Of a stretch of DNA of 64,000 nt, positions 12,101 through 23,100 are shown one piece after another. The DNA comes from Paenibacillus tyrphae. GTDB lineage: Bacteria; Bacillota; Bacilli; Paenibacillales; NBRC-103111. The stretch covers positions 1 to 64,000 of the forward strand of contig NZ_JAMZAW010000027.1 in assembly GCF_024158745.1 (NCBI RefSeq), given 5' to 3'. The notes under the pieces were generated by a model, which was given only the letters and a program-made list of their open reading frames with translations, did not search any database and was not told the origin of the DNA. The position numbers and the translations under genes are program-made. Positions within the stretch are counted from its first letter, which is position 1; every line of letters begins with the position of its first letter.

Positions 12101-12845
12101 GAAGCGAGGAGCGGAGAAGCGGACTAAAGCGGAAATAGCGTCTCACGACCTTTTCCGGGCGGAAGAAGCTGTCGATCCCGGGCTGCTTTGGGCTTGGGAG
12201 AAGGAGCTGCCTTATTCCGTTCACGTTGGTTGGAGCGGAGCAGCAGACGGCCTTCCTACGTTTCAAGCGGCCTTGTGCCGCAAGGGGACGGATGGCAAGA
12301 GCGGAAGGGCAATTCTTCCCGAACCGACGTTGGAGGATAAACCGCTGACCTCGTATGCGAACGACCCTTCCCTCGGCACGCTGGCAAGAAAGCTTGCGCC
12401 GCAGCTGCGCTCCTATGCATCGGAGAGACTCCCGGCTCATATGGTGCCGTCGGCTTTCGTCATCCTGGACCGGCTGCCGCTTACCGCGAACGGGAAGCTC
12501 GACCGCAGGGCCCTTCCTGCGCCGGATACCGAGCGGCCCGCTATCGAAACCGCGTATGTGGAACCGCGCAATCCGATCGAAACGATGCTGGTCGATATGG
12601 CTTGCGAGGTTTTGGGAATCGGGCAGGTCGGCGTGCATGATAATTTTTTTGAGCTTGGAGGCAATTCGCTGCTCGCGACGCAATTTGTGGGCCGGGTTCG
12701 CGCGGCCTTTATGATTGAAGTGCGTTTGGTTGAACTGTTCACCGCTCCCACGATCGCTTTGCTGTCCGAACGCGTTGTGGACTTGCTGGTTCAGGAAGTA
12801 GGAAGCGAGTTTGTGGAAGAAATTGCATTGGCAGAAGAAGCATGA
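3126..12845 (+). CDS. Hybrid synthase 1: FAAL-ACP / KS-AT-ACP / C-A(Thr)-N-MT-PCP
   Basis: This 3239-aa initiating megasynthase starts at GTG 3126 (GAGGTG 6 bases upstream); the longer frame from 3051 lacks a binding site. Rough domains: FAAL 1-590 ([18 protein letters not shown] near 172, LPPFHDWG); ACP with serine in LGLGS near 640; KS from 694 (TACSSS near 862, EAHGTGT near 997, NIGH near 1035); AT (GHSVG near 1317, HAFH near 1418, the malonyl-type motif); ACP with LGFDSL near 1670; C (HHIVADG near 1871); A from 2230; SAM N-methyltransferase inserted between cores A8 and A9 (EIGCGTG near 2740); PCP (LGGNS near 3180). The A-domain pocket reads D-F-W-N-I-G-M-V-H, the known threonine code. 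No ketoreductase or aminotransferase domain lies between AT and C, so the first extension should stay a beta-keto acyl chain. The enzyme would load a fatty acid, add one malonyl unit and condense it onto N-methyl-threonine. Confidence 0.92.
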   Translation: MLKESSFLDILRRRVADMPDQAIHTFLQDGELPGDSLTYAQLDLRARAIASALQSEVAPGQRAILLFYPGIDYITALFGCLYAGVIAVPAYPPRLRNRESRGGSQRISSMIQDAEPVIALTQSGLLDQLESCKEQLPELSSMRWLAVDRISSDQAAAYTSYDTAPGAVAYLQYTSGSTSLPKGVMVTHGNLLAQCRLMVESLRYRADSVSLIWLPPFHDWGLIEGIMLPVYNGHRGLLMDPVSFVQQPVRWLEAITRWKVTHGGGPNFALDLCIRKVTPEQISQLDLSSWEAVGVSAEPVRQETLEEFASMFAACGFRRQSLSPGYGMAETTLQVSSALRHGPTYIMGAPAELALNRIVDCTDGELGTAFPSCGKAGWDMRVLIVDPETLQVCADNQVGEIWVAGGSVCAGYWNRPEETETAFRAYTSDTKEGPFLRTGDLGFLRNEDLYFAGRRKDLIIVDGQNHYPQDIELTAERSCLILRNGAGAAFAVRTRGTEGVGLVYEVKLAARKAKLDMEAIAHEIRQAISDVHGISLECLTLIRPGSIPKTSSGKIQRSASKQAYESGQLDVIGSWKAVAAPEQEASRILVDGPAGQRLASSWKEEALEHWVRKQVASRLGLPPAEIDPLTPFSSLGLGSKEAILLTGEIELHVGRRLPPTLLFEQPNIRALARHLTDAGTDMGRSRIQRSNNAEPIAIIGLACRFPGASDPEAFWKVLESGGDCITEVPPERWRVEDYYDAEPDAPGKTYSKHGGFLADIDAFDAKLFNISRPEAMELDPQQRLLLELSWEALERSGYAPDRLAGRPAGVFMGLSHSDYQRIQWMDIERLGPYTASGGALSTAAGRLSYCLGLQGPAMAVDTACSSSLMAVHLACQSIRNGECEMALAGGVNLTLSPEVNIGLSKARMLSPTGRCHTFDGTADGYVRGEGCAVVVLKRLSDAQAAKDPILAVIRGSAANQDGRTNGLTAPNKASQTAVIREAIGNAGVKPQEVQYVEAHGTGTVLGDPIEIHALAEALGEGRGPDHALLVGSVKTNIGHLEAAAGIAGLVKTVLSLQNRCIPKHLHFHQPNPYIDWSSLPIAIPAQSTPWPTGPSARRIAGVSSFGFSGTNVHMILEEAPPVAEKPVAEPSVSPLRLLTLSAGSERALRALAERYGKFLAEKPSVSLADFCCTANTARAQLPYRTATVGATPEEMSGQLRLIGQGTDGPSALIRTRTLKSPKLAFLYAGQGEAYPGMGRQLYETEPVFRQTMDVCDRTLQTFPAFKERSLKAAILQEEGADNWMLDTSYVQPFLFAFQYALTELYRAWGIGPAAVCGHSVGEFSAACAAGVLDWLDGLRLVAERGQLMQSLTEPGRMAAVMLALPQVEALLELYSDRLSVAAVNGSANTVVAGDPEALNQLCESLNAEGVDCRLLRVSHAFHSANMDAVLEPFEAAAARYAYGAPQLPLIRNLIGTAWPTGEKPDAGYWRDHLRQPVRFAAGVQALGELGCEVFVEIGPTATLTYLASQSLPHAVCLPSLGKGKDDRRTLLETMGELYCYGISLNWTAERAQGSHETGRRIAIPTYAFDQERYWSPSVTAFQARNRYVGEMKTGPEARLDTTGISDHSPMTDKSRHDHALQEGTDELGRILREGPDRTEAVTAYLRKQLASMLMLSESSLEAEQAVATLGFDSLMAIHLRNRLQRDLRVTVPMISLMGEATLASIAAVCLRVLDPSENAGSSGEQAPILQLPRGEESYALSIPQRQLWLLQQMDPSTPAYNLPTGVRLHGPLKQDVLHRSLQELLNRHEILRIRIDAIEGEPRQRVLVSDPRPLPVVDLRHLAPEARELEASRIALEEASRPLDLSCDPLMRTRLIKLDDEDHILLLLFHHIVADGWSLVGVFMRELDLLYAAFEKGKESPLSGQRIQYIDYAEWQRTRLTDSYLAPQLNYWKEQLEGASFHPCFPADRQRQAFTKHLGRRIHAYLPTELMEAVNTLSRNQNVTPFVTLVAAMKALLYRWTGREDLIIGTTVSGRTTEELEQMMGDFTNHLPLRTKVQADESALSFIHTVESTVMNAFAHSECPFEKIVEAVNPDRHGNRNPLYDIAVVMHTFSGRASSLKIGSSLEAGFIAPVAQIDNGTSELDLIFDLLETPKGLLIECEFDTELFDAATIERLIQSFGTLLRGLVDDPACTVKDLPLLTEAEERELLAESVRGRVEFAPQACLHHLFEKQAQCRPDNVAVVCGDRQLTYGQLEARANDTARRLAARGVGQGALVGICTERSLEMVIAILGVLKAGAGYIALDPVYPEEQLNFILGDSSAAVVIAQEATQECVRRLEGVQVLYIDAGPEPRHEDGKPLDIEVRPQDTAYVLYTSGSTGKPKGALITHFNVVRLFQATADWYRFGEKDVWTLFHSYAFDFSVWELWGALLHGGKLVVVPYSVSRSPELFLNLLRDQKVTVLNQTPSAFRLLIYADGQCSDPVPLSLRYVIFGGEALDPALLAPWVERYGLDAPQLVNMYGITETTVHVTYSPIRSIEEAMLQPASVGVPILDLQLYILDAGLRPVPPGAVGEICIGGAGLAQGYLNRPVLTASRFVPNPFRLGEGERLYRSGDWGRMLPGGLLEYIGRADEQVKIRGFRIEPGEIEAVLRRHTAVQDCVLQVWEPTEEDRRLVAYVVAKPERVEADLPDSVAGQEQVSQWQAVFDTTYSQGEHRGDPTLNITGWSSSYTGQPIPDHEMHDWVEHTVEQIAQLNAREILEIGCGTGMLLFRLAPDCSRYTALDLSDVALNYVRSQLAATGLEEAKIELLHRPADDLSGLEDRFYDAVVINSMMQYLPSISYFIHMLEQAVRRVKPGGTVFIGDIRNAALLEAFHTSVQFFRASEETELSRIQAAAQRAVREENELLAAPELFYALKRRIPQIGQVEVRLKRGRYENELTRYRYDVLLHIADASEPGPAEPIAPEPLVLDWRKDGLSLASLRSMLEREKPERVIVKGIPNRRLTGELAIWEQVKRGAEKRTKAEIASHDLFRAEEAVDPGLLWAWEKELPYSVHVGWSGAADGLPTFQAALCRKGTDGKSGRAILPEPTLEDKPLTSYANDPSLGTLARKLAPQLRSYASERLPAHMVPSAFVILDRLPLTANGKLDRRALPAPDTERPAIETAYVEPRNPIETMLVDMACEVLGIGQVGVHDNFFELGGNSLLATQFVGRVRAAFMIEVRLVELFTAPTIALLSERVVDLLVQEVGSEFVEEIALAEEA

Positions 12846-12860
12846 CAAGGGGGGAGAACC

Positions 12861-15800
12861 GTGAACGATTCCTCACAGAAAATGAAAGCATTGTCGCAAG
12901 CGCAGCTGAATCGGGTGCTGGAGCGCATCGGCAGTAAGAAAAAGGGGACTACCACCATTCCGCGCCGTGACCATACGGAAGGCGAGGCGGGTCTCTCCTT
13001 GGCTCAGCAGCGGCTGTGGTTCATGTGGCTGCTTGATCCGGACAATCCGTTCTATAACGTTCCGGGAGTGCTGCATTTAACCGGTACGTTGGACTTTCGA
13101 GCGCTGGAGCGCAGCTTGACCGAGATTGTCCACCGTCATGAAGTGCTTCGCACCGCCTTTATCGAAGAAGAAGGCCGAGCGGTTCAGCGTCTCGTTTCAA
13201 CAGGGGATTTCCGGTTGTCGTTTATCGATTTCAGCGCACTGCCGGAGCCTGACAAATCCAAGGAAGCCGAGAAGATCGTGCAGGAGGAAGCCAGCCGTCC
13301 GTTTCACCTGGGGGAAGCGCCTTTGCTTCGGGGGCTGGTCGTGCGAATGGCCCCGGAAGAGCATCTCTTCGTCGTGGTTATGCACCATCTGGCCTCGGAC
13401 GGATGGTCGCTCGGCGTATTCGTGAAGGAACTGGCAGCTCTCTACGATGCGTTGAAACAGGGGAACGAATCGCCCTTGGCCGATCTGCCCATCCAATATG
13501 CGGATTATGCCCGTTGGCAGCGGGGCAAGTATGAAGCGGGCGAGCTGCAGGGGCAGCTGGCTTACTGGACGAACAAGCTGGGTCGCGACAATGCTTCCCT
13601 TGCGCTTCCCACCGACCGCCGCCGCCCGCCGTTCCAACGGTATCGGGGCGCCAAATACCGCATGATGCTGCCAGCCGGCCTTCAGCAAAAGCTGGAGGAT
13701 AGCGCCCGGGGAAAAAACGCCACTTTGTTTATGATCCTGCTGGCCGGTCTGCATGCGCTGCTGTACCGCTATTCCAATCAAAGCACCATCCGGATCGGCT
13801 GCCCCATCGCGAACCGGAAATACCCGGAAATGGAAGAACTGATCGGCGTATTTATGAATACGCTGGTGATGAGCGCCGAATTTTCGCCCGAGCTTTCCTT
13901 CAACGAATTGTTGAATCAGGTTCGCACGACGGCGCTGGAAGCTTTCGAACATCAAGACGTGCCGTTCGAAAAATTGGTTGAGGAACTGCAGCCGGAACGG
14001 CATATGAGTCACAACCCGTTCTTTCAAGTAGCCTTCTTTTTCCAAAACGCGCCGATGCCTCCGCTGGAGCTGGCCGACCTGACCATCCGACAAGTCCCAG
14101 TGGACTGCGGGACCTCCAAATTCGATCTTACCTTCCAAATCACGCCCCGCGAAGAGGGGATGGAGCTGGAGATCGAATACAACACCGATCTGTTCGACGA
14201 ATCTACGGTGGCCCGCATGTCGAGCCATTGGCAAACGCTGCTTACGGCGATTGCATCGAACGCCGATCTGCATATAAGTGAACTGCCGCTGCTAAGCGAA
14301 GAGGAACTGCTTCATTTTCGCGCCTGGAACGCCACATCGTCCGATTATGACGGCCCTTGGCTGCTTCATGAACTATTCGAGGCCCAGGTTGGCCGCACGC
14401 CGGATGCCGTCGCCCTCGAATTTGAAGGCAAGCGGCTCACCTATCTGGAGCTGGAGCAGCAAAGTAATCAGTTAGCCCACCATCTGAGAGGGAAGGGGAT
14501 CGGACCGGAACGGACGGTAGGGCTGCTTCTGGACCGTTCGATCGAGCTTGTTATCGGCATTCTGGGCACGCTTAAGGCAGGCGGAGCGTATGTGCCGATC
14601 GGCCCGGATTATCCGCCGGATCGTATCCGCTTTATGATTGAGGACTCGCAAGTGTCTATCCTTCTTACGCAATCACACTTGCTAAGCGGCCTGCCGGAAA
14701 CAGGAGTGCCCGCAGTTGCGCTCGATACCGAATGGAAGGACAAGATTTCGCGGGAAAGCGTATTGCCGCCGGACGACGGCGTGAGGCCGGAGCATTTGGC
14801 TTATGTCATTTATACCTCCGGTTCGACGGGCAAGCCTAAAGGGGTCATGAACGAACACCGGGGAATTTGCAACCGAATGCACTGGATGCTTGAAACGTTC
14901 CGGCTGGAGTCTGATGACCGGGTCATCCAAAAAACGCCGTACACGTTTGACGTCTCCATCTGGGAATTGTTCTGGCCGCTAATTACGGGTGCGCGGCTGA
15001 TGATCGCCAGACCGGGCGGACACGCGGATAGCGCGTATCTGGTTGATTTCATCGCAAAACATGGGGTCACCGTGGCTCACTTCGTGCCGTCCATGCTGCG
15101 GATTTTCCTGCAAGAGCGGGATTTGAGCCGCTGCGCCTCGCTTAAGCAGGTCTACTGCACAGGCGAAGCGCTCGCTCCGGACATCGCGCAGGAGTGTATG
15201 GAAAGGGTCGGCGTCCGCATGATCAATCTTTACGGACCGACGGAAGCCGCCGTCGAAGCCAGCTGGTGGGAATGTGCGCCAGGCGAATCGGAAGTGCCAA
15301 TCGGACGACCCATTGCGAATATGCAGATGTACGTGCTGGATGCCCAAGGCCATCGTGTGCCGGTCGGGGTGACCGGGGAACTGTACATTGGCGGAGTAGG
15401 GGTAGCCCGCGGTTACTGGAACCGGGAAGAACTGACGAAGGAACGTTTTTTGCCCGATCCGTATACGGACACACCGGGAGCCCGCTTGTATCGCACCGGC
15501 GATTTGGCACGCTTTCGGGCGGACGGTGCACTGGAGTTCCTCGGACGCACCGATTATCAGGTGAAGGTCCGGGGGTTCCGGATTGAGTTGGGCGAAATCG
15601 AAGCCGTATTGGGACAGCATGAGAGCGTGCGCGACGCCGTCCTGATTGCCCAGCCCGATGCGTCGGGCAGTTCCAGACTTATCGCGTATTGGGTACGGGA
15701 GCCGGGCGCAACGGTATCGGTCGCCGACCTGCGTGAACATATCCGGCAAGCTTTGCCGGTGTATATGATTCCTTCCTTGTTCATCGAGCTGGAGCGCATT

Positions 15801-18800
15801 CCGCTGCTTAGCAACGGAAAGACCGATCGCGGCTCCCTGCCTTCGCCCGACGCCGTGCAATGGGGCAAAGACAAGGCCCGGATAGCTCCCCGGACACCGC
15901 TGGAACGGACGTTGGTCCGAATCTGGAGCGAACTGCTTGGGACCGAGGAGATCGGAATCGAGGACAGCTTTTTTGAATTGGGCGGACACTCTCTGCTGGC
16001 CATTCGGCTGGTTGCCCGAATTCGGGAGGATTTGAAGGTCGAATGTCCGCTGCGCCAGTTGATTGCGGCGCCGACGATTGCCGAGCTGTCGGCCTGCTTG
16101 GACACGGCTGCGGCAGCAGGATCGTGCTCTGGGTTGCCCGAAACTTCCGAGGAGAGCGCTTGGAAACCGGCAGTTCCGGATGCGGAGCAATTGTACGAGC
16201 CGTTCCCGCTCAATGAGGTGCAGCAGGCTTATTGGATCGGACGCAGCGCAGACTTTGAGCTGGGCAATGTGGGAGCGCACCTTTATATCGAAATTGATGC
16301 CTCGGCACTTTCCATTTTACGTTTGAATCAAGCCTTGAACGTGCTGATTGGCCGTCATCCGATGATGCGGGCGATTGTCCGCAGCGACGGCATGCAGCAG
16401 ATTGTTCGGGAAGTCCCGCCTTATGAAGTCAACTGCCGGGATTTGCGCCATTTGCATCCGGAAGAGGCTGAACGTGAACTTCTCGAGATCCGGAGCGAGC
16501 TTTCCCATCGCCATGCTCCGGCTGACCGCTACCCGCTTTTTGATATCAGCGCGACGCTTCTAGCCGACGAGCGACTCCGCCTGCATTTCAGCGTGGATCT
16601 TTTAATCGGGGACGCGCAAAGCTGGTACGTCCTGCTTCAGGAGCTCAATCAGCTTATGCGTGATCCGCAGGCGACCCTACCTCCGCTGGAGGTGACTTTC
16701 CGCGACTATGTGCTGGCCGAGCGGCAGGTGCTCGAATCTGAAGCGTATACGCGCTCAAAAGCTTATTGGGCGGCTCGGGTCCCTAAGCTGCCGCCGGCGC
16801 CGGAGCTGCCGCTTGCCCGCTCGGCCGGTTCCTTGCAGACGCCGAGGTTTCGCCGTCTCGCCGCCTTCCTTAGCCCGGAAGATTGGCGTAGGCTCTGCGG
16901 GTATGGCGGACGTTTTGCCGTTACGCCTTCGGCGATTTTGCTGGGAGCCTTCAGCGAAGTGCTGGCCGCCTGGAGCAAAAAACCGAAATTTACGATCAAT
17001 TTAACGCTGTTCAACCGGCTTCCTTTGCATCCGGATGTAAACCGGATCATCGGCGATTTTACGACTTTAACGCTGCTGGAGGTGAACTGTTCCGCCCAGA
17101 CTGCGTTCGGGGCGAGGGTGAAGGCCATTCAGCGGCAGCTGTGGGAGGACCTTGAGCATCGCTCCTACAGCGGCGTTCAAGTGCTGCGCGATTACGCGCG
17201 CGCCAATCTCGACAGCTCCAGCGCGGCGATGCCGGTAGTTTTTACGAGCACCTTGACGAAGACGGATGGCCTGGATGCCTCCGTGATGAGGGGCTTAGGC
17301 GAAGTGGTGTACGGGGTCAGCCAAACCCCGCAAGTTTATCTGGATCATCAGGTATACGAGGACGCCGGCATGCTGCGCTTCCATTGGGATGTGGCAGAGG
17401 ACATGTTCCCGCCGGACATGATCGACGACATGTTTGCAGCCTACTGTTCGCTGCTCAGACGGTTGACGGATGAGGCGGAGGCGTGGAACGAGCCTGTCGG
17501 GCCATTGGCGCCCGCGAGTCAATTGGAGCGGATTGGCAGCGTTAATGCGACGGAGACGGATCTGGCCCGCGGTCTGCTTCATGAGCCGTTCTTCGAACAG
17601 GCGTCCCTACGCCCGGAAGAACCGGCCGTGCTGGCGCCGGGAATGACACTGACCTATGGCGAGCTGGGGCGTCTTGCGGATAGCCTGGCCGACTGGCTTA
17701 TCGGGCACGGGGCAGGGCCGAATCGTCCCGTAGCGGTGGTGATGGAAAAGGGGTGGGAGCAAGCGGCGGCCATCCTTGGCATTTTGCGCGCACACGCCCC
17801 TTATCTGCCTATCGATCCGGGGCTGCCGGCGGAGCGTATCCGTCTGCTGCTGGAGAGCGGCGAGATTCGTTTAGCCATCACGCAATCGAAGGTAGATACC
17901 ACTGTCCAATGGCCGGACGGGGTAGAACGTTATTGTATAGACGGACCGAAGCCTCATGCGGATGAAGCTCTCAAGTCTGAAGCGATTACGGCGGCCTCGG
18001 AAGATGATTTGGCCTACATTATTTACACGTCGGGATCGACCGGGATGCCTAAAGGCGTCGCCATTTCGCACGGAAGCGCCAGGAATACGCTGGAGGATTT
18101 ACGTTCCCGCTTCCGAATCGGGGCGCAAGACCGGGTGTTGGCGCTCTCTTCGTTAAGCTTCGACTTATCGGTGTTCGATCTGGCCGGCCTGCTCCAAGCG
18201 GGCGGTGCGGTCGTCTATCCAACTGTCAGCGGCTTGAAGGATCCGGCCCATTGGTTGGAGCGGATGCATGAATGTCAGGTTACCGTCTGGAACTCGGTTC
18301 CGGCCTTGATGGGGCTTCTGGTCGATTATGCGGCTGCGACGTCGCGGCGGCTGCCGGACTCCCTGAGGCTGATTATGCTGAGCGGTGACTGGATTCCGGT
18401 CGGTTTGCCGGAAAGAATTCGTGAAATTGCCGCGCCGGGCGTGGAGATCGTGAGCTTGGGAGGAGCGACGGAAGCTTCGATTTGGTCGGTTCTGTATCCC
18501 ATCGGAACGGTCGATCCGGCTTGGCAAAGCATCCCGTACGGCCGTCCGATGGCGAACCAGCGGCTCTATGTTCTTGACGAGAAGCTGGAGCATCGTCCCG
18601 TCTGGGTGCCGGGACATCTGTACATCGGCGGGGTCGGACTAGCCCGTGAATATTGGCGCGATGCGGATAAAACGGCTTCCAGCTTCATTCGGCATCCGGC
18701 AACGGGAGAACGCTTGTATCGGACGGGAGATCTGGCGCGTTATTTGCCAAGCGGCGATCTTGAGTTTCTGGGGCGCGAGGATGCCCAGGTCAAAATCCGC

Positions 18801-20165
18801 GGCTACCGGATCGAGCTTGGCGAGATCGAGCAAGCGCTGCGGGGGCATGAGGCCGTCAAGGAAGCGTTTGTGGCGGTGAAGCCGGGGCCGTCCGGCGATG
18901 CTGCGGCTGTAGGTTACGTGCTGCTTCACTACAGCGAAATGAATAAGATCGACGGCCACTGCCTACGGTCATTCCTTAGCGGCAAGCTTCCGGATTATAT
19001 GGTTCCTGCTGCCGTCTTCATCCTGGAACAGTGGCCGATGACCGTGAACGGTAAGCTGGACGTCAAGGCGTTGCCTGCGCCCGAAATGTCCGGTCCGACC
19101 GCCGGTATGGAAGCGCGCGGGGAGAACGGAACGGATCGTGAACGGATTATGACGATAGTCAAAGCCTCCTTGCAACTCGACGATTTGGCGGAGGACACCA
19201 ATCTTTTGGAGATAGGCGTTACCTCTATGGATGTCGTTCGAATGGCCAATGCTTTGGAAAAAGCGTTCGGCTTGCGAATGAAATTCGATGAATTTTACCG
19301 GCGTCCGACAGTCGGCGACGTGACGCAATCGTTTGTGACCCGAATGCATAAACATGCAGCCGAAGCAACCAAAATGCCTTGGACGGCCGCCGACCGGACA
19401 CAAATGGAATCCTTCGACGCTTCGTACGAAGTGATCGTAGATCCCGAAGAACGCGAACGTTTTAAACAGCGACGCCACTGGCTGCGTTCGGAACCGTACG
19501 CCCCGGCGATCGACTTAGCGGCCTGCCATAGCGAAGAACCAGCGGCCGAATTCGTTGCGCTGGAGCCGTGCCGCCATTATGCTCAGGAGCCGATGCCTTT
19601 TGGCCGGTTGGCACGATTGCTGCAAGCACTGCGCCACGACGATTCGCACGGCAAAGGCGTCCGGCAGCATCCTTCCTTTGGCGAGCTTTATGCGGTCCAG
19701 ACGTACTTGTATGTTCACGGCGGACGCGTAGAAGGCTTGGACGAAGGCGTGTATTATTACGATCCGTCCAAGAACAGGCTGCTGCTCCTGTCGCCCGAGG
19801 CCCGGTTCAGCAAAGACATTCACGTTCCGTTCGTCTACCAGCCCGTATTCGAGCAGGCGTCCTTCTCGGTATTCCTGATCGCCGATCTGGACGCGATCGG
19901 ACCGATGTACGGAGATCAGGCCGAGCGTCTATGCACCCTGGAAGCAGGTTATATGGGCCAACTGCTCATGTCTGTGGCGGCGGCGGAAGGACTTGGTCTG
20001 CATCCGGTCGGCACGATCGATTTTGCTTCCATTCGCGGGATGTTCAAATTGCAAGACCGGCATGTGCTGGTGCATTCCCTGATCGGCGGTGTGCCGGCAG
20101 CCGGGACCGGCCGCCCGGAAGAGGACGGGGACGAAAACGATTGGGAGGAAGGCGTGCTGGAATGA
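12861..20165 (+). CDS. NRPS 2: C-A(Ser-like)-PCP / Cy-A(Cys)-PCP-oxidase, thiazole-forming
   Basis: This 2434-aa protein starts at GTG 12861 behind AAGGGGGGAG. Domains: C from 40 (HHLASDG near 175); A with YTSGSTG near 651; PCP with ELGGHS near 1045; a second condensation-type domain in which HHxxxDG is replaced by D-L-L-I-G-D-A-Q-S near 1246, the DxxxxDxxS signature of heterocyclization (Cy) domains; A with YTSGSTG near 1723; PCP (serine in the unusual G-V-T-S-M near 2119); and a C-terminal McbC/SagB-like FMN oxidase of about 250 aa. Pocket 1 reads D-V-W-H-Y-T-L-V-E, closest to the serine codes (D-V-W-H-x-S-L-x-D) but not exact. Pocket 2 reads D-L-F-N-M-S-L-I-W, near the cysteine code D-L-Y-N-L-S-L-I-W. 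Cysteine cyclised to thiazoline and oxidised to thiazole is the straightforward reading, as in the bleomycin and epothilone systems. The end overlaps the next start as ATGA. Confidence 0.92.
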   Translation: MNDSSQKMKALSQAQLNRVLERIGSKKKGTTTIPRRDHTEGEAGLSLAQQRLWFMWLLDPDNPFYNVPGVLHLTGTLDFRALERSLTEIVHRHEVLRTAFIEEEGRAVQRLVSTGDFRLSFIDFSALPEPDKSKEAEKIVQEEASRPFHLGEAPLLRGLVVRMAPEEHLFVVVMHHLASDGWSLGVFVKELAALYDALKQGNESPLADLPIQYADYARWQRGKYEAGELQGQLAYWTNKLGRDNASLALPTDRRRPPFQRYRGAKYRMMLPAGLQQKLEDSARGKNATLFMILLAGLHALLYRYSNQSTIRIGCPIANRKYPEMEELIGVFMNTLVMSAEFSPELSFNELLNQVRTTALEAFEHQDVPFEKLVEELQPERHMSHNPFFQVAFFFQNAPMPPLELADLTIRQVPVDCGTSKFDLTFQITPREEGMELEIEYNTDLFDESTVARMSSHWQTLLTAIASNADLHISELPLLSEEELLHFRAWNATSSDYDGPWLLHELFEAQVGRTPDAVALEFEGKRLTYLELEQQSNQLAHHLRGKGIGPERTVGLLLDRSIELVIGILGTLKAGGAYVPIGPDYPPDRIRFMIEDSQVSILLTQSHLLSGLPETGVPAVALDTEWKDKISRESVLPPDDGVRPEHLAYVIYTSGSTGKPKGVMNEHRGICNRMHWMLETFRLESDDRVIQKTPYTFDVSIWELFWPLITGARLMIARPGGHADSAYLVDFIAKHGVTVAHFVPSMLRIFLQERDLSRCASLKQVYCTGEALAPDIAQECMERVGVRMINLYGPTEAAVEASWWECAPGESEVPIGRPIANMQMYVLDAQGHRVPVGVTGELYIGGVGVARGYWNREELTKERFLPDPYTDTPGARLYRTGDLARFRADGALEFLGRTDYQVKVRGFRIELGEIEAVLGQHESVRDAVLIAQPDASGSSRLIAYWVREPGATVSVADLREHIRQALPVYMIPSLFIELERIPLLSNGKTDRGSLPSPDAVQWGKDKARIAPRTPLERTLVRIWSELLGTEEIGIEDSFFELGGHSLLAIRLVARIREDLKVECPLRQLIAAPTIAELSACLDTAAAAGSCSGLPETSEESAWKPAVPDAEQLYEPFPLNEVQQAYWIGRSADFELGNVGAHLYIEIDASALSILRLNQALNVLIGRHPMMRAIVRSDGMQQIVREVPPYEVNCRDLRHLHPEEAERELLEIRSELSHRHAPADRYPLFDISATLLADERLRLHFSVDLLIGDAQSWYVLLQELNQLMRDPQATLPPLEVTFRDYVLAERQVLESEAYTRSKAYWAARVPKLPPAPELPLARSAGSLQTPRFRRLAAFLSPEDWRRLCGYGGRFAVTPSAILLGAFSEVLAAWSKKPKFTINLTLFNRLPLHPDVNRIIGDFTTLTLLEVNCSAQTAFGARVKAIQRQLWEDLEHRSYSGVQVLRDYARANLDSSSAAMPVVFTSTLTKTDGLDASVMRGLGEVVYGVSQTPQVYLDHQVYEDAGMLRFHWDVAEDMFPPDMIDDMFAAYCSLLRRLTDEAEAWNEPVGPLAPASQLERIGSVNATETDLARGLLHEPFFEQASLRPEEPAVLAPGMTLTYGELGRLADSLADWLIGHGAGPNRPVAVVMEKGWEQAAAILGILRAHAPYLPIDPGLPAERIRLLLESGEIRLAITQSKVDTTVQWPDGVERYCIDGPKPHADEALKSEAITAASEDDLAYIIYTSGSTGMPKGVAISHGSARNTLEDLRSRFRIGAQDRVLALSSLSFDLSVFDLAGLLQAGGAVVYPTVSGLKDPAHWLERMHECQVTVWNSVPALMGLLVDYAAATSRRLPDSLRLIMLSGDWIPVGLPERIREIAAPGVEIVSLGGATEASIWSVLYPIGTVDPAWQSIPYGRPMANQRLYVLDEKLEHRPVWVPGHLYIGGVGLAREYWRDADKTASSFIRHPATGERLYRTGDLARYLPSGDLEFLGREDAQVKIRGYRIELGEIEQALRGHEAVKEAFVAVKPGPSGDAAAVGYVLLHYSEMNKIDGHCLRSFLSGKLPDYMVPAAVFILEQWPMTVNGKLDVKALPAPEMSGPTAGMEARGENGTDRERIMTIVKASLQLDDLAEDTNLLEIGVTSMDVVRMANALEKAFGLRMKFDEFYRRPTVGDVTQSFVTRMHKHAAEATKMPWTAADRTQMESFDASYEVIVDPEERERFKQRRHWLRSEPYAPAIDLAACHSEEPAAEFVALEPCRHYAQEPMPFGRLARLLQALRHDDSHGKGVRQHPSFGELYAVQTYLYVHGGRVEGLDEGVYYYDPSKNRLLLLSPEARFSKDIHVPFVYQPVFEQASFSVFLIADLDAIGPMYGDQAERLCTLEAGYMGQLLMSVAAAEGLGLHPVGTIDFASIRGMFKLQDRHVLVHSLIGGVPAAGTGRPEEDGDENDWEEGVLE

Positions 20166-23100
20166 ACGATACCAATACTAGCCATATACGCGCCATAGTA
20201 GACCGGTTCCGCGAATGGGGTATCGAACTGTGGGCTGAAGAAGGGAAATTGCGGTTTCGTGCGCCCAAAGGGGCACTAACGCCGGAGTTGCGCAGCGAGC
20301 TTCAGGCTCACAAGGATATGCTGCTGGCCTACCTGTACGAAGAAAAAGGCGGCGGCGGGCTGTCTGGCCTGCCGCTCGCCCCGATAGCCCGTCATGGCGA
20401 AATGCCGCTTTCCTTTGCTCAACAGAGGCTGTGGTTTATGCAGCAGATGGATCCTACCAATATCTCATACAACGTGCCGATGACCGTCCGGATCGAAGGG
20501 GCACTGGATGCCGACATGCTGGAGCGCTGCCTGAACGAAATCATCCGGCGGCATGAGGCGCTGCGGGCGACGTTTCCGTCTTCGAGCGGGAAGCCGGTGC
20601 AGCATATCGCGGAATCGATGCTATTGAAATTGGAGCGTGCGGACCTCCGGGAGGAACCGGCGGAACGACGGGAGCGGCATGCGCTGGAATTGGCTGTACA
20701 AGAGGCGCGACGTCCTTTTGACATCGCATCGGGACCGCTCATTCGTTCGAAGCTGATCCGGCTGGAGGACGAAGCGTACATCCTTGCGTTAAATCTGCAC
20801 CATCTTGTAACCGACGGATGGTCGATGGCCATTCTGGGCAGCGAGCTTTCGGAGCTGTACGGGGCATTTTCGGCGGGAGAGGCGTCACCGCTGCCCGAGC
20901 TGGAAATTCAATATGCGGATTTCGCTTATTGGCAGCGCCGCTGGGTGGAGACGGATGCTTTGCAGGCCCAGCGGACGTACTGGCATCAGAAGCTGGCCCA
21001 GCTGCCGCCGTTGGAGCTGCCTACGGACCATCCGCGCCCGGCCCGGCAGAGCTTCAAGGGGGACATGGAAACTTTCGTATTTCCGGCTTCGCTGGCCGAA
21101 GCGCTAACCGCTTTAAGCCGCCGGCAGGGCGTGACAACGTTCATGACCGTATTAACGGCTGTGAACGTGCTCTTGGCAAGATATACGTCGCAGGATGAAA
21201 TTGTGCTGGCCACTCCGGTATCCACGCGCGGGATCACCGGACTGGAAAAAGTTATCGGCACTTTTATGAACACGCTGGTGATGCGCACGAAGGTATCAGG
21301 AGACCCGACATTTCTTGAATTGCTGGACCGGGTGCGCGACACTGCAGTCGAAGCGTTCGATCATCAGGATTTTCCTTTCGACAAGCTGGTGGAAGAAGTT
21401 CAGCCGGAGCGGAGCAGAAGCCATTCACCCCTTTTCCAGGTGCTTTTCCTGTTCGAGACGGTGGCATCTTCCTTGATCCGGTTGCCCGGGCTGCGGACTT
21501 CGTCCATCCATATTCCGCTCGGCACTTCCCGCTTCGATATTGTGCTGCTGCTGACTTCCACGGAGCGCGGATTGGAGGGGGCACTTGAATATGCGACAGA
21601 CTTGTTCGATCCGTCTACCATCCGCCGGATGATCGGGCATTTGGAAGTGCTTTTGGAGGGAATCGTTCACAATCCGCAAGCATCTCTCTCCGAGCTGCCG
21701 CTGCTCACATCCGCCGAACTCCGGATGCTGGAGGAGTGGAATGCGACCGGAGCCGCTTGGGCGCAGGAACGTACGTTCCCAGAGCTGTTTGAAGCGGCGG
21801 TCGAAACAGCCCCAGACACAACGGCACTCGTCTGCAACAACGAGCGGCTGACGTTCCGGGAGTTGAACTGCCGCGCCAATCGGTTGGCTCATCATTTGCG
21901 CAAGTATGGCGTGGGCCGTGGCGTGCGGGTAGGCCTCTGCGCCGCACGTTCGATCGAAGCGATCGTAGGCTTGCTCGGAATCGTAAAAGCCGGCGGCGCC
22001 TATGTGCCAATCGATCCCGCGTACCCGGAGGACCGCATCCGTTACATGCTTCAAGATGCTTCCCCGGGCGTGATCCTGACTGACGAGGCTTCGGCAGGCA
22101 AGATGGACGGCGGCTTGGCGGTCCGGATTTATTTGGGGGCCGGGGAAGCCGCGCTGGCCGAAGAACCGGATGTTAACCCGGAAAGCTTGGCTCAGCCGGA
22201 AGATCCGGTCTATGTGATCTATACCTCGGGCTCGACAGGCCAGCCCCGCGGGGTTGTGGTCACGCACCGCTCCTTGTTTCATTTAAGCGAAGCCTTGGAG
22301 GAAGCGATTTACCGCCATCATTCGGGAGTACGGCAAATTGTGGTGAACGGCTCCTTATCGTTCGATACGTCGGTGAAACAGATCATTCAGCTGCTCCGGG
22401 GCCGCACCTTGCATATCATCCCGGAGGAGATTCGGTTGGACGGCGGGGCTTTCGTGGCTTACCTTCGGGAACAAGAGATCGACGCTTTCGACTGCACCCC
22501 TTCGCAATGCCGCCTGCTGATGCAGTTCGGACTGCTGGAGCATCGGGGCACGCGCCCCCTGCTGGGGCTGATCGGCGGCGAGCCGATCGAGGAATCGACA
22601 TGGCAGGCGATGCGGGAAGCCAAAGGCATCGAGTTTTACAACTTATACGGGCCGACGGAATGTACGGTAGACGCCACCGTTTGCCGGGTTCGGGAAAGCG
22701 AGCTTCCGTCGCTCGGCCGCCCGCTGCGCAACGTCGCGATCTATCTGCTCGATTCCCGGCAAAAGCCGGTTCCGCTTGGGGTTCCCGGCGAGATCTGGAT
22801 CGGTGGCTCCGGCGTATCCGATGGTTACCTGGGCCGTCCAGAGTTGACGGCGGAGAAATTTTGGCCGGACCGCTTTTCCGCTCAGGCAGGCGCCCGGATG
22901 TATCGGACCGGAGATATCGGAAAACGACGGGCCGACGGGTCGTTCGCTTATTTGGGCCGGACCGACTTCCAAGTCAAAATCCGGGGGTTTCGGATCGAGC
23001 TTGAGGAAATCGAATCCGTGCTTGCCGGTCATCCGGATATCGAGCAAGCGTGCGTCGTGGTCCGCGAAGACGAAACGGGACAGCCTGCTTTGGCCGCCTA

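Noticed and set aside
19568-20161. A 5' extension of synthase 3
   Set aside because: It is the out-of-frame shadow of the oxidase domain of synthase 2. The TubC docking domain starts exactly at ATG 20162.
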